From an uncultured Zoogloea sp. (GTDB taxonomy: Bacteria; Pseudomonadota; Gammaproteobacteria; Burkholderiales; Rhodocyclaceae): 13,357 nucleotides of DNA. Positions 5,887-13,173 of this stretch are shown piece after piece. A program made the position numbers and the translations under genes. The notes under the pieces are model-generated. The model was not told where the DNA came from. It saw nothing but the letters and a program-made list of their open reading frames with translations, and ran no database searches. How positions within the stretch are numbered: the stretch's first letter is position 1; every line of letters begins with the position of its first letter. Location: assembly GCA_937967645.1 (NCBI GenBank), contig CALBTT010000137.1, positions 1 to 13,357 of the forward strand, read 5' to 3'.

Positions 5887-8800
5887 ATGGTTGAATCCTT
5901 GATCCGCGGTGCGCTCAAGCAGCGCATCGTTCTGGTAGTCGTGTGCGTCTGCTTGCTTCTTGCGGGCCTCATGGCGGTCAACAAGCTATCCGTTGATGCT
6001 TTTCCGGATGTGACCAACGTGCAGGTCCAGGTGGCCACCGAGGCGCCCGGACGCTCTCCGGAGGAAGTGGAGCGCTTTGTCACCGTCCCCGTTGAAATCG
6101 CGATGACCGGTCTTCCCGGTCTGACCGAGATGCGCTCGCTCAACCGCAACGGGATCTCCATCGTCACGCTCGTGTTCACCGACAAGACCGACGTGTATTT
6201 CGCCCGGCAGTTGGTGATGGAACGCCTCATCGAGGTCATGGGCAGGATGCCGACGGGGATCACGCCGGTGCTTGGACCGGTGTCCACCGGCCTCGGCGAA
6301 GTCTATCAATATACCCTTGAGCACCCCAGTGACCAGGGGGCGGATGGCAAGCTGAGGTCGCTGACCGAGGCCGAGTTGATCGAGCGGCGTACCATCCAGG
6401 ACTGGGTCGTGAGGCCGATGCTCCGCTCCATTCCGGGGGTGGCCGAGATCAATACCCAGGGCGGTCACGCCAAGCAGTATCAGGTGAGGGTGAATCCTGA
6501 CCGCCTGCGCTATCACCAACTCGCGGCTCACGACATCTACCGGGCACTGGCAGCCAACAATGCCAACTCCGGGGGCGGCGTGCTGCCCCAGTATGCGGAG
6601 CAACTCATCATCCGTGGCCAGGGCCTGATCCGCTCGGTGGATGACATCGGCCTCATCGTGGTCAAGGAGGTGGGAGGAACGCCGGTTTATGTCCGGGATG
6701 TAGCCGAGGTGGACATCGGAGCGGAGGTCCGCCAGGGCGCGATCATCAAGAACGGCGAGACGGAGGCCGTTGCGGGCATCGTGCTGATGATCCGTGGAGG
6801 GAATGCCCGGGAAGTGGTGGGGCGCATCAAGGCCAAGGTGGCCGAGATCAACGAGCGCCAGATGCTGCCGGGTGGTTTGCAGATCGTGCCGTTCTACGAC
6901 CGGACCACGCTGGTCGATGCGGCCATGCTGACCGTCGGCAAGGTGCTCGCCGAAGGCATCGTGCTGGTGGTGGTGATCCTGTTCATCTTTTTGGGGGACG
7001 TCCGTTCTTCGCTCATCGTGGTGGCCAATCTGGTGCTGACGCCACTGATGACCTTCATGGTGATGAACCACTACGGGATATCGGCCAACCTGATGTCGTT
7101 GGGCGGGCTGGCGATCGCCATCGGCCTGATGGTCGATGGTGCCGTGGTGGTGGTTGAAAATGCCTTCGTCCGACTTGGTGAGCGTGCCAAGACCGGTGAG
7201 TCGGCCGTGCGCATCATCTTTGATGCCGCATCGGAGGTGGGGACGCCCGTGCTGTTCGGGGTCGGCATCATCATCCTGGTGTTCATGCCCTTGCTGTCCC
7301 TGGAGGGCATGGAGGGCAAGATGTTCAGTCCGCTGGCCCTGACCATCGGCATTGCGCTGAGCATCTCGCTGCTGCTGTCCTTCACCCTGACGCCGGTGCT
7401 GTGCTCCTACCTGCTCAAGGGCGGGGACGAGCACGACACCAAGCTCGTGGCGGTCCTCAAGAAGCCTTACCTGAAGCTGCTTGATGCGGCCCTGGCCAAT
7501 CCGAAGGTCACCGTCCTGGGCGCGATTTGCGCCTTCGTGGCGAGTCTTGCCGTTGTTCCGTTCCTGGGTAAGGCCTTCATTCCGACGATGCAGGAGGGGT
7601 CGCTGACGCCGGTCATCGTGAGGGCTCCCAACATTTCCCTCGACGAGTCCATCAAGATGGAGTTCGAGGCCTTGCGTCGCGTCATGGAGGTGCCCGGTGT
7701 CGCAACCGTGGTGTCCCGCCTCGGGCGGGGGGAGTCCGCGGCGGATCCCGGTCAGCCGCACGAGTCCGATCCCATCGTTACTCTCAAACCCATGGATGAA
7801 TGGCCCGAAGGCTGGGTGCAGGATGACTTCGCAAATGCCATCCGCGACAAGTTGAAGACCTTGCCGGGGATCGAGCTGGCCATCTCGCAGCCCATCGCTG
7901 CCCGTGTGGATGAGATGGTTTCGGGTGTTCGCTCGCAGGTCGCCATCAAGCTCTTCGGTGATGATCTCGAGGAACTCCGCCGGGTTGGCGATGAGATCTC
8001 CAGGGTGCTGGCTTCGGTGCCAGGGGCGACGGACCTGAGAGTCGAGCGGGTGTCAGGGCAAAGCTACCTGAACATCGAGATCGATCGCGCGGCGATTGCC
8101 CGCCACGGCATCAATGTGGCGGATGTCAACGAGCTGATCGAGATGGCGGTAGGCGGCGCGGTGGCCACCGAAGTGTATGAGGGGGAGCGGCGCTACCAGC
8201 TGGCCATCCGCTATCCGGAAATGTACCGGAACAACCCGGAGGCGATCGGCAACATCGTTCTGCGTTCCCCGAACGGTGCCGTCGTACCCCTGCACGACGT
8301 TGCCAAGGTGGAAGTGATCGACGGGCCTGCGCAGATCTCCCGGGAGTCGGGCAAGCGCCGTCTGGTGATTGGTGCCAACGTGCAGGGCCGGGACCTCGGT
8401 GGCTTTGTGGCAGAAGCCCAGGCACGTCTGGCGCGGGACGTCCCGCTGCCGGAGGGCTACTACCTGGAGTGGGGGGGGCAGTTCGAAAACATGGAGCGGG
8501 CCATGAAGCGTCTGTCGATGATCGTTCCGCTCACGATCCTCGCCATCTTCTTCCTGCTGTTCGTTCTTTTCAATTCGGTGCGGTATGCCGGGCTGATCAT
8601 CACCGTGCTGCCCCTCGCTTCCATTGGCGGCCTGTTTGGACTGCTGGTGGCGGGCGAGTATCTGTCCGTGCCGGCCGCCGTCGGCTTCATCAATCTATGG
8701 GGGATTGCGGTGTTGAACGGCGTGGTGCTGGTGTCCTGCGTCCGTCAGCTTCAATCCAACGGGATGGCCCTCACCCAGGCCGTCACCGAGGGTTGCCGCC

Positions 8801-9003
8801 AGCGCTTCCGCCCTGTCATGATGACCGCCAGCGTGGCCTTGCTGGCGCTGATTCCGATGCTGTTCTCGACCGGCCCGGGGTCTGAAGTGACGCGTCCCCT
8901 GGCTGTTGTGGTGATTGGTGGCCTGTTGAGTTCCACGGCCCTGACCTTGCTGGTTTTGCCGGTGTTGTATCGTTGGTTCCAAGAAAAGGAGATCGAAGCA
9001 TGA
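5887..9003 (+). CDS. czcA: CzcA/CusA-family heavy-metal RND efflux pump
   Basis: Proton-driven inner-membrane pump of the HME-RND family, 1038 residues, the normal length. Two homologous halves are visible. TM1 is at about 12-31, periplasmic porter loops span about 40-340 and 565-870, and TM clusters lie at about 345-555 and 875-1030. The TM4 motif is AIGLMVDGAVVVVEN (411-425), with D417 and E424 matching D408 and E415 of CzcA. The first CzcA aspartate (D402) is A411 here, as in CusA. The three porter methionines of CusA align by eye with V576, E626 and E676, so Cu(I)/Ag(I) is unlikely. The second half (GVRSQVAIKLFGDDLEELRRVG, DGPAQISRESGKRRLVIGANVQGRD) closely resembles CzcA of Cupriavidus, pointing to divalent metals such as Zn, Co or Cd. 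GGGAGG lies 7 bases before the start. The stop overlaps the P-II gene start. Confidence 0.95.
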   Translation: MVESLIRGALKQRIVLVVVCVCLLLAGLMAVNKLSVDAFPDVTNVQVQVATEAPGRSPEEVERFVTVPVEIAMTGLPGLTEMRSLNRNGISIVTLVFTDKTDVYFARQLVMERLIEVMGRMPTGITPVLGPVSTGLGEVYQYTLEHPSDQGADGKLRSLTEAELIERRTIQDWVVRPMLRSIPGVAEINTQGGHAKQYQVRVNPDRLRYHQLAAHDIYRALAANNANSGGGVLPQYAEQLIIRGQGLIRSVDDIGLIVVKEVGGTPVYVRDVAEVDIGAEVRQGAIIKNGETEAVAGIVLMIRGGNAREVVGRIKAKVAEINERQMLPGGLQIVPFYDRTTLVDAAMLTVGKVLAEGIVLVVVILFIFLGDVRSSLIVVANLVLTPLMTFMVMNHYGISANLMSLGGLAIAIGLMVDGAVVVVENAFVRLGERAKTGESAVRIIFDAASEVGTPVLFGVGIIILVFMPLLSLEGMEGKMFSPLALTIGIALSISLLLSFTLTPVLCSYLLKGGDEHDTKLVAVLKKPYLKLLDAALANPKVTVLGAICAFVASLAVVPFLGKAFIPTMQEGSLTPVIVRAPNISLDESIKMEFEALRRVMEVPGVATVVSRLGRGESAADPGQPHESDPIVTLKPMDEWPEGWVQDDFANAIRDKLKTLPGIELAISQPIAARVDEMVSGVRSQVAIKLFGDDLEELRRVGDEISRVLASVPGATDLRVERVSGQSYLNIEIDRAAIARHGINVADVNELIEMAVGGAVATEVYEGERRYQLAIRYPEMYRNNPEAIGNIVLRSPNGAVVPLHDVAKVEVIDGPAQISRESGKRRLVIGANVQGRDLGGFVAEAQARLARDVPLPEGYYLEWGGQFENMERAMKRLSMIVPLTILAIFFLLFVLFNSVRYAGLIITVLPLASIGGLFGLLVAGEYLSVPAAVGFINLWGIAVLNGVVLVSCVRQLQSNGMALTQAVTEGCRQRFRPVMMTASVALLALIPMLFSTGPGSEVTRPLAVVVIGGLLSSTALTLLVLPVLYRWFQEKEIEA
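8986..8991 (+). promoter_or_regulatory. Shine-Dalgarno that fixes the P-II start
   Basis: AAGGAG lies inside the end of czcA, 8 bases before the ATG at 9000. It supports that start over an in-frame ATG at 8973 that would add nine residues foreign to the P-II family. Confidence 0.75.
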
Positions 9004-9335
9004 AGGAGATCAAGGCTGTCATTCGCCCCAACAAGCTCTCCAGGCTTCGAGAAGCCCTGCGTGCCTTCCCGGGGTTTCCAGGCATGACCATAGGCAAGGC
9101 GGAGGGGTGTGGTGCGACGGTGCGCCATGTTCCCCACAATATCAAGGAAGAGCTCACTGACTTCACTGATAAGTTGAGGATTGAGATCATCGCACCGGAC
9201 GAAATGGTCGATGAACTCGTCGGACATATTGTCAAGGTAGCGACCACCGGCCAGACGGGGGATGGCCTGGTATGGGTGACGGATGTGCAGAAAGCGGTCT
9301 TTATTCGGCGAAACCAGGGCGGTGGAGCGGAGTAA
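9000..9335 (+). CDS. P-II-family protein coupled to the metal pump (PII-NG-like)
   Basis: An 111-residue member of the GlnB/P-II signalling family, which form trimers that bind ATP/ADP and often 2-oxoglutarate. Visible features are the N-terminal strand MKEIKAVIRPNKL, the KLRIEII strand (58-64) with K58 kept, and the nucleotide-binding TGQTGDGLVWV motif (83-93), close to the GlnB signature TGKIGDGKIFV. The T-loop (about 36-56) differs from GlnB: Y51 aligns with E51, and the protein has no tyrosine at all, so uridylylation by GlnD is impossible. The position of GlnB Q39, which helps bind Mg-ATP-2-oxoglutarate, is not a glutamine. The T-loop instead carries C37, H43 and H46 (GCGATVRHVPH), possible metal ligands. 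The start overlaps the czcA stop (ATGA). I recall a described P-II subgroup (PII-NG) encoded beside heavy-metal RND pumps; this fits it. Its function there is unproven and sensing for the pump is inference. Confidence 0.9.
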   Translation: MKEIKAVIRPNKLSRLREALRAFPGFPGMTIGKAEGCGATVRHVPHNIKEELTDFTDKLRIEIIAPDEMVDELVGHIVKVATTGQTGDGLVWVTDVQKAVFIRRNQGGGAE

Positions 9336-9338
9336 ACG

Positions 9339-9387
9339 CCAGCCTGGCGGCTCTGACTCATCCAGCCGCCAGGCTGGATGAGTCAGA
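9339..9387. terminator. Interlocked inverted repeats between convergent genes
   Basis: Two perfect inverted repeats are interleaved as A-B-A'-B'. A (CCAGCCTGGCGGCT, 9339-9352) pairs with A' (9364-9377) around an 11-base loop. B (TCTGACTCATCCAG, 9352-9365) pairs with B' (9374-9387) around an 8-base loop. B overlaps A by one base and A' by two, and B' overlaps A' by four, so the two 14-bp hairpins compete; trimmed versions could form an H-type pseudoknot. It begins 3 bp after the P-II stop and covers the stop codon of the receptor gene on the other strand, so a bidirectional terminator or mRNA 3'-end stabiliser is the likely role. No T-run follows on either strand. Confidence 0.6.
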
Positions 9388-11419
9388 TCTCCACGGCCAG
9401 GGACAGCCAGACCATCGGTGAGGTCGGATTGACCGGCTTGTTCGCATGCTGCGGCAGGCACTGCTCGGAACGGTCGGCCATCTCCTGGTGGCGCCCGCCG
9501 AGATTGATGCCATTGAGTGCCATTTCCACCTTCCTGCCATCGAACCGGAAGGCTCGGGCCAGGCGCAGGTCGAAGCTGGTGTAATCGGCGGACGTGTAGG
9601 CACAGCCGGGCACATAGCCGTAGCCGCCAGCCAGCGAGCCCATGCGCAGTACGCTCGCTGCACTCTTCCAGCCGCCGCCGTAGTCCTGCAGCCAGGTGAG
9701 GGACGCCGAGTAAGGCGCCGTGCGCGCCGCCACCTCCGGTTCGTTGGTGTGCCGATCGATCAGGGTGTGACTGAGCATGATCTCCGTGCCCGGCCTTGGC
9801 CGCGCGCGGAACTGGTATTCCACGCCGCGCAGGACGACCGGGGAGCTCAGGTTGTCGAACTGGGATGAGCCCAGCGCGGGCAGTGCCAGCGGTCCCCCCG
9901 GCGAGGGAATGCTGCGGCGGATCACGAAGTGGCTGATCCGCTCGTGGAACAGGCGCACGTCCACGGTCGCGTCAATCGAAGGGAAGCGCCCCAGGTATCC
10001 CAGCTCCAGCGTGTCCACCGAGGGTGTGCGCAGATCGGGGTTGGGGACGTAGGGCCAGGCGATGGGCTTGCTGGTGGCCGGATCGCTGCCCGGTGCATAC
10101 ACACGGACGTCGCCGTAGATGTCGAACTGGTTACGTTGCTGCCAGGCGCGGGCATAGCCGGCACGGAGTGTGGAGGTTGGCGTGCTTTGCCAGTTGATGA
10201 AGGCGCGCGGCACGAACTGGGCGGCCTTGGTGCCGCTCTTCTCGAGGAGGCCGCCAAGATTCAACTGCCAGCCTGGGGCCAGGTGCCAGTCAAGGTTGGA
10301 GAAGACCCGATAGAGGTTGAAGGTTGGCGGCTTGCCGCCGGCAAACAGGAATGGGCTGGAGGTTTCATCGTGCCGCCCTTCCAGGCCCCACACCAGGCGT
10401 GCCTGGTCGTGCAGGGCGAAGCGGTGCTGGATCTCGGCATTGGTCCGATCGCTGTAGCGGCTGCGGTTGACGGGCACCCCGGGAAAGCCGGGTGCGCTGG
10501 TCAGCCAGTGTTCGATCGAGCTTTCGTGATTGCGGTACAGACTCACCAGCCATTCCTCATCCTGGCTGAGGGTGCGTCGCCAGGTCAGGTGCAGGGCGCT
10601 GTTTTCCGAGGCGGCGGTACGTTCGCCATTGTTGTTGAAAAGGGAGTCCGGGTAGCCTGCTCCGCGGTGGATATGGTTGTAGCCGGCACGGAGGGTCAGT
10701 TCGTCGCGAGCGTCGATCCGGTAGTCGCTGCGCAGGCTGAGCGTCTGGCTGAGGCGTGAGTCGTTGAGACCGCTGAAGCCATTGTCCTGGGTGCGTGCTG
10801 CGGTGAGTCGTACCCCGGCACCGTTGCCGCCGCCAGTCCAGCTCACCTGCGTGTCGGCAATACCCTGGGTGCCGACATTCACTTGCCCGGAGGCGCTGTG
10901 CTCCTGGTGGCTGTGGCTGGTGATGATGTTGATCACACCCAGAAAGGCATTGGCGCCGTAGGCATTGGAGTTGGTGCCCCGGACGATCTCGATGCGTTCG
11001 ATCTCGGGGACCGTCAGGGGCAGGGCCGACCAGTCAACGCCACCGGCGGAGTTGGGCGCATAAACCGAGCGCCCGTCGATCAGGACCTGGATTTCGGACG
11101 GAAAATCACCACCAAGACCGTGGTACGTGACCCATTGCGAGTGACCGCGCTCCTGGCCGATCTGCATCCCGGGAACCAGGCGCAGCAGGCGTGCCACATC
11201 CCGGTAGCCGGTGGCCTGGATGAAGTCCCGGTCGAGGATGGTGACGGCACCGGGCGCTTCGTTGAGCGGCTGCGGCAGGCGGGAGGCCGACAGGACGGTG
11301 GGCAGATCCTCAAAAAACGGCGCTTCGGCGCCTGTTACCGATACGGTGTCGGCAGCCAGGGCAAGCGCAGGTCCGGTCAGCAATGAGCACAGGAACCGCT
11401 TGTCGGGAAGCAAGGGCAT
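9383..11419 (-). CDS. TonB-dependent outer-membrane receptor, ligand unknown
   Basis: Outer-membrane gated transporter energised by TonB-ExbB-ExbD; the family imports siderophores, cobalamin, metals or sugars. The 678-residue product has a signal peptide (1-22, cleavage near ALALA). A plug domain follows (about 39-167) with a TonB-box-like EDLPTVLSASR start, RDVARLLRLVPGM, QVLIDGRSVY, EIERIEIVRG (139-148) and YGANAFLGVINIIT (154-167). A beta-barrel runs to the end. The protein ends in VWLSLAVEI: the alternating hydrophobic pattern of a last strand is present, but the terminal residue is Ile instead of the usual Phe or Trp. The ATG at 11419 gives the best signal peptide; a GTG lies one codon upstream and no good Shine-Dalgarno is seen. 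No cobalamin riboswitch is apparent in the short leader. The ligand cannot be named from sequence. Confidence 0.88.
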   Translation of the reverse strand: MPLLPDKRFLCSLLTGPALALAADTVSVTGAEAPFFEDLPTVLSASRLPQPLNEAPGAVTILDRDFIQATGYRDVARLLRLVPGMQIGQERGHSQWVTYHGLGGDFPSEIQVLIDGRSVYAPNSAGGVDWSALPLTVPEIERIEIVRGTNSNAYGANAFLGVINIITSHSHQEHSASGQVNVGTQGIADTQVSWTGGGNGAGVRLTAARTQDNGFSGLNDSRLSQTLSLRSDYRIDARDELTLRAGYNHIHRGAGYPDSLFNNNGERTAASENSALHLTWRRTLSQDEEWLVSLYRNHESSIEHWLTSAPGFPGVPVNRSRYSDRTNAEIQHRFALHDQARLVWGLEGRHDETSSPFLFAGGKPPTFNLYRVFSNLDWHLAPGWQLNLGGLLEKSGTKAAQFVPRAFINWQSTPTSTLRAGYARAWQQRNQFDIYGDVRVYAPGSDPATSKPIAWPYVPNPDLRTPSVDTLELGYLGRFPSIDATVDVRLFHERISHFVIRRSIPSPGGPLALPALGSSQFDNLSSPVVLRGVEYQFRARPRPGTEIMLSHTLIDRHTNEPEVAARTAPYSASLTWLQDYGGGWKSAASVLRMGSLAGGYGYVPGCAYTSADYTSFDLRLARAFRFDGRKVEMALNGINLGGRHQEMADRSEQCLPQHANKPVNPTSPMVWLSLAVEI

Positions 11420-11486
11420 CACGGGAAATGTGGTTTCTTGTGGGGGCGGGGATTTCAGGCTGAATAAATCGTTACCCCGACCCCGA

Positions 11487-11492
11487 ATTATA
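11487..11492 (-). promoter_or_regulatory. Candidate -10 hexamer for the TonB receptor gene
   Basis: The minus strand reads TATAAT within TATATAATTC, about 68 bases before the receptor ATG. No -35 consensus is seen at 16-18 bp. The leader after it contains the small palindrome TTCAGCCTGAA (rc of 11456-11466), which could be an operator but is short. An A+T-rich start in otherwise GC-rich DNA makes a promoter plausible. Confidence 0.4.
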
Positions 11493-11558
11493 TAGGGGGC
11501 CTTCAACCTCCTTCTTGTGGATTTGTGCTCAAAGTGGGTGTGATGTGGTTCGCTGCTG

Positions 11559-11584
11559 TCGCAGGCTCCAGGCGGAGCCTGCGA
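11559..11584 (-). terminator. Hairpin downstream of the Do protease gene
   Basis: An 11-bp perfect stem, TCGCAGGCTCC (11559-11569) paired with GGAGCCTGCGA (11574-11584) around AGGC, lies 14 bp after the protease stop on the minus strand. It is very stable but no U-run follows in the direction of transcription, so it may be a Rho-assisted terminator or a 3'-end stabiliser. It separates the protease from the downstream receptor gene. The rest of this 179-bp gap holds only the receptor promoter and leader. Confidence 0.6.
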
Positions 11585-11598
11585 TCGTGGGTGGGGGC

Positions 11599-13095
11599 TT
11601 AGCCCAGGCGTACGGCGACGAAGATCCGGCTGCCGCCGCGCTGGACCAGCAGCGCGAAGCGGTTGCCGGCGGCGTCCAGCAGTTTGCGGAACTGCTCGAC
11701 GCTGGTGATGGCCTGGTTGTTGATGCCGAGAATCACATCACCGCCCTGCAGACCCGCCTTGGAGGCAGGTCCGCTGGCGCCCTCGACGACGATGCCACCG
11801 GGTACGCCGAGGCGCGCGGCTTCCTGCGGGCTCAGGGCACGACCGGTCAGGCCCAGCTTGGCGCTGGGGTTCTCAGCCTTGCGGTCGGGGCTGGCGGCCA
11901 GCGTCTTCTCGGAGGCCTGCTCGCCCAGGGTGACGTTGATCTCGCGGCTCTTGCGGTCACGCCAGACCGACAGCCGGACGGTGGTGCCAGGCTTCTGCTC
12001 GCCGATGATGCGCGGCAGGTCGGCGGAATTGTCGACCTTCTGGCCATTCACCGCCGTCACCACGTCGCCAGGCTGCAGGCCGCCTTTCTCGGCGGGCGAG
12101 CCGGCTTCCACGTTGGCCACCAGGGCACCGGAAGGCTTGTCGAGGCCGAAGTTCTGGGCAAGCTCGGCGTCGAGCCCCTGGATGGTCACGCCGAGGCGGC
12201 CCCGGGATACCTTGCCGTACTTCTGCAGCTGGTCCTTGACCTTCAGCGCCACATCGATGGGGATCGCGAAGGAAATGCCCATGAAGCCGCCGGAGCGGGA
12301 GTAGATCTGGGAGTTGATGCCGATCACCTCACCCGCCAGGTTGAACAGGGGGCCCCCCGAATTACCCGGGTTGATCGCCACGTCGGTCTGGATGAAGGGT
12401 ACGTAGTTCTCGTCGGGCAGTCGCCGTGCCTTGGCGCTGATGATGCCGGCGGTCACGGTGTTCTCGAAGCCGAAGGGCGAGCCCATCGCCACCACCCATT
12501 CGCCGACCTTGCTGTGCTCGGCGTCGCCCGTCTTCACGAAGGGCAGGCCGGTGGCGTCGATCTTCAGCAGGGCCACGTCGGTGCGCTTGTCGCTGCCGAC
12601 CACCTTGGCCTTGAAGTCCCGCTTGTCGGTGAGTTTGACGGTGACCTCGGTGGCTCCGTCCACCACGTGGGCGTTGGTCAGCACGTAGCCATCGGCGCTG
12701 ACGATGAAGCCGGAGCCTACGCCCTGCTGGATCTGCTCGGGCGCGCGGCCACCCCGCCCACCGCCCGGCGTGCCCGGGGCGGGGATGCCGAAGCGGCGCA
12801 AGAAATCATAGAAAGGATCGTCGGCGAAGGGGTCTTCGCCGGACGAGCCGCCGCGGGCCACCTTCTGGGTGACGCTGATGTTCACCACCGCCGGGCCGAC
12901 CTGCTCGACCAGCGCCGAGAAGTCGGGCAGGCCGTAACGCCCCTGGGCGACAGGGCCGCTGGCCTGGACGGGCACCGCCGGTGCTGCGGTATTGGCGGCG
13001 TGGGACGGAGAGATGGCGCCTTCCTGCAGGCAGCCGGTCAGGGCCAGGACGATGGCCGAGAAAGCAAGGGTGGATTTGACCATTACGGGTTTCAT
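11599..13095 (-). CDS. degP: Do/DegP (HtrA/MucD-type) periplasmic serine protease
   Basis: Envelope quality-control protease and chaperone that degrades misfolded periplasmic proteins. The 498-residue product has the catalytic triad H143 (TNAHVVDG), D173 (RTDVALLK) and S246 (NPGNSGGPL) in a trypsin-like domain (about 50-290). Two PDZ domains follow (about 299-392 and 413-496), the usual Do/DegQ/MucD layout. The N-terminus (MKPVMVKSTLAFSAIVLALTGC) contains a lipobox, LTGC, with C22 as candidate lipid site. Classical DegP is soluble, so this may be a membrane-tethered form. The ATG at 13095 is chosen for its CTGGAG ribosome site and is preferred to an ATG four codons later without one. A longer frame from 13161 would start inside a palindrome. 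The upstream neighbour is outside the window; in relatives it is often the rpoE-rse cluster, which cannot be seen here. Confidence 0.94.
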   Translation of the reverse strand: MKPVMVKSTLAFSAIVLALTGCLQEGAISPSHAANTAAPAVPVQASGPVAQGRYGLPDFSALVEQVGPAVVNISVTQKVARGGSSGEDPFADDPFYDFLRRFGIPAPGTPGGGRGGRAPEQIQQGVGSGFIVSADGYVLTNAHVVDGATEVTVKLTDKRDFKAKVVGSDKRTDVALLKIDATGLPFVKTGDAEHSKVGEWVVAMGSPFGFENTVTAGIISAKARRLPDENYVPFIQTDVAINPGNSGGPLFNLAGEVIGINSQIYSRSGGFMGISFAIPIDVALKVKDQLQKYGKVSRGRLGVTIQGLDAELAQNFGLDKPSGALVANVEAGSPAEKGGLQPGDVVTAVNGQKVDNSADLPRIIGEQKPGTTVRLSVWRDRKSREINVTLGEQASEKTLAASPDRKAENPSAKLGLTGRALSPQEAARLGVPGGIVVEGASGPASKAGLQGGDVILGINNQAITSVEQFRKLLDAAGNRFALLVQRGGSRIFVAVRLG

Positions 13096-13101
13096 CGGAT
13101 G

Positions 13102-13105
13102 CTCC
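13102..13105 (-). promoter_or_regulatory. Shine-Dalgarno that fixes the Do protease start
   Basis: On the minus strand GGAG (within CTGGAG) lies 6 bases before the ATG at 13095. The alternative ATG at 13083 has only AAACCCGTA before it. Confidence 0.65.
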
Positions 13106-13149
13106 AGTTTGTGGCCTGGGAATGGACGGACGGCGAGGCGTCCTGTTCC

Positions 13150-13167
13150 TTGTTTAAACAAGCGCTT
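13150..13167. promoter_or_regulatory. Overlapping palindromes upstream of the protease gene
   Basis: TTGTTTAAACAA (13150-13161) is a perfect 12-bp palindrome that shares its AA with a second perfect palindrome, AAGCGCTT (13160-13167). The pair lies 55-72 bp before the protease ATG, at the junction between unique sequence and the tandem repeats. It may be an operator or part of the promoter. The A+T-rich TTTAAA core stands out in GC-rich DNA. No regulator is identified. Confidence 0.4.
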
Positions 13168-13173
13168 ACAAAA

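Noticed and set aside
5986..7761. Long open frame (591 codons) on the minus strand opposite czcA
   Set aside because: The translation is rich in His, Gln, Arg and Asp with no domain. It mirrors the third-position GC of czcA, which is secure.
11506..11513. Strong Shine-Dalgarno-like AAGGAGG before the TonB receptor gene (minus strand)
   Set aside because: It lies upstream of the TATAAT element and directly against a TTG with no spacer. No start codon lies 5-10 bases downstream, and the longer protein would lack a sensible signal peptide.
11420..11558. Cobalamin riboswitch before the TonB receptor
   Set aside because: The leader after the likely promoter is only about 60 bases, and no B12-box-like sequence was found.
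13120..13149. GGAAC motif upstream of the protease gene as an RpoE promoter (minus strand)
   Set aside because: Only five of seven -35 bases match, and no TCTGA/TCAAA-like -10 lies at 15-17 bp.
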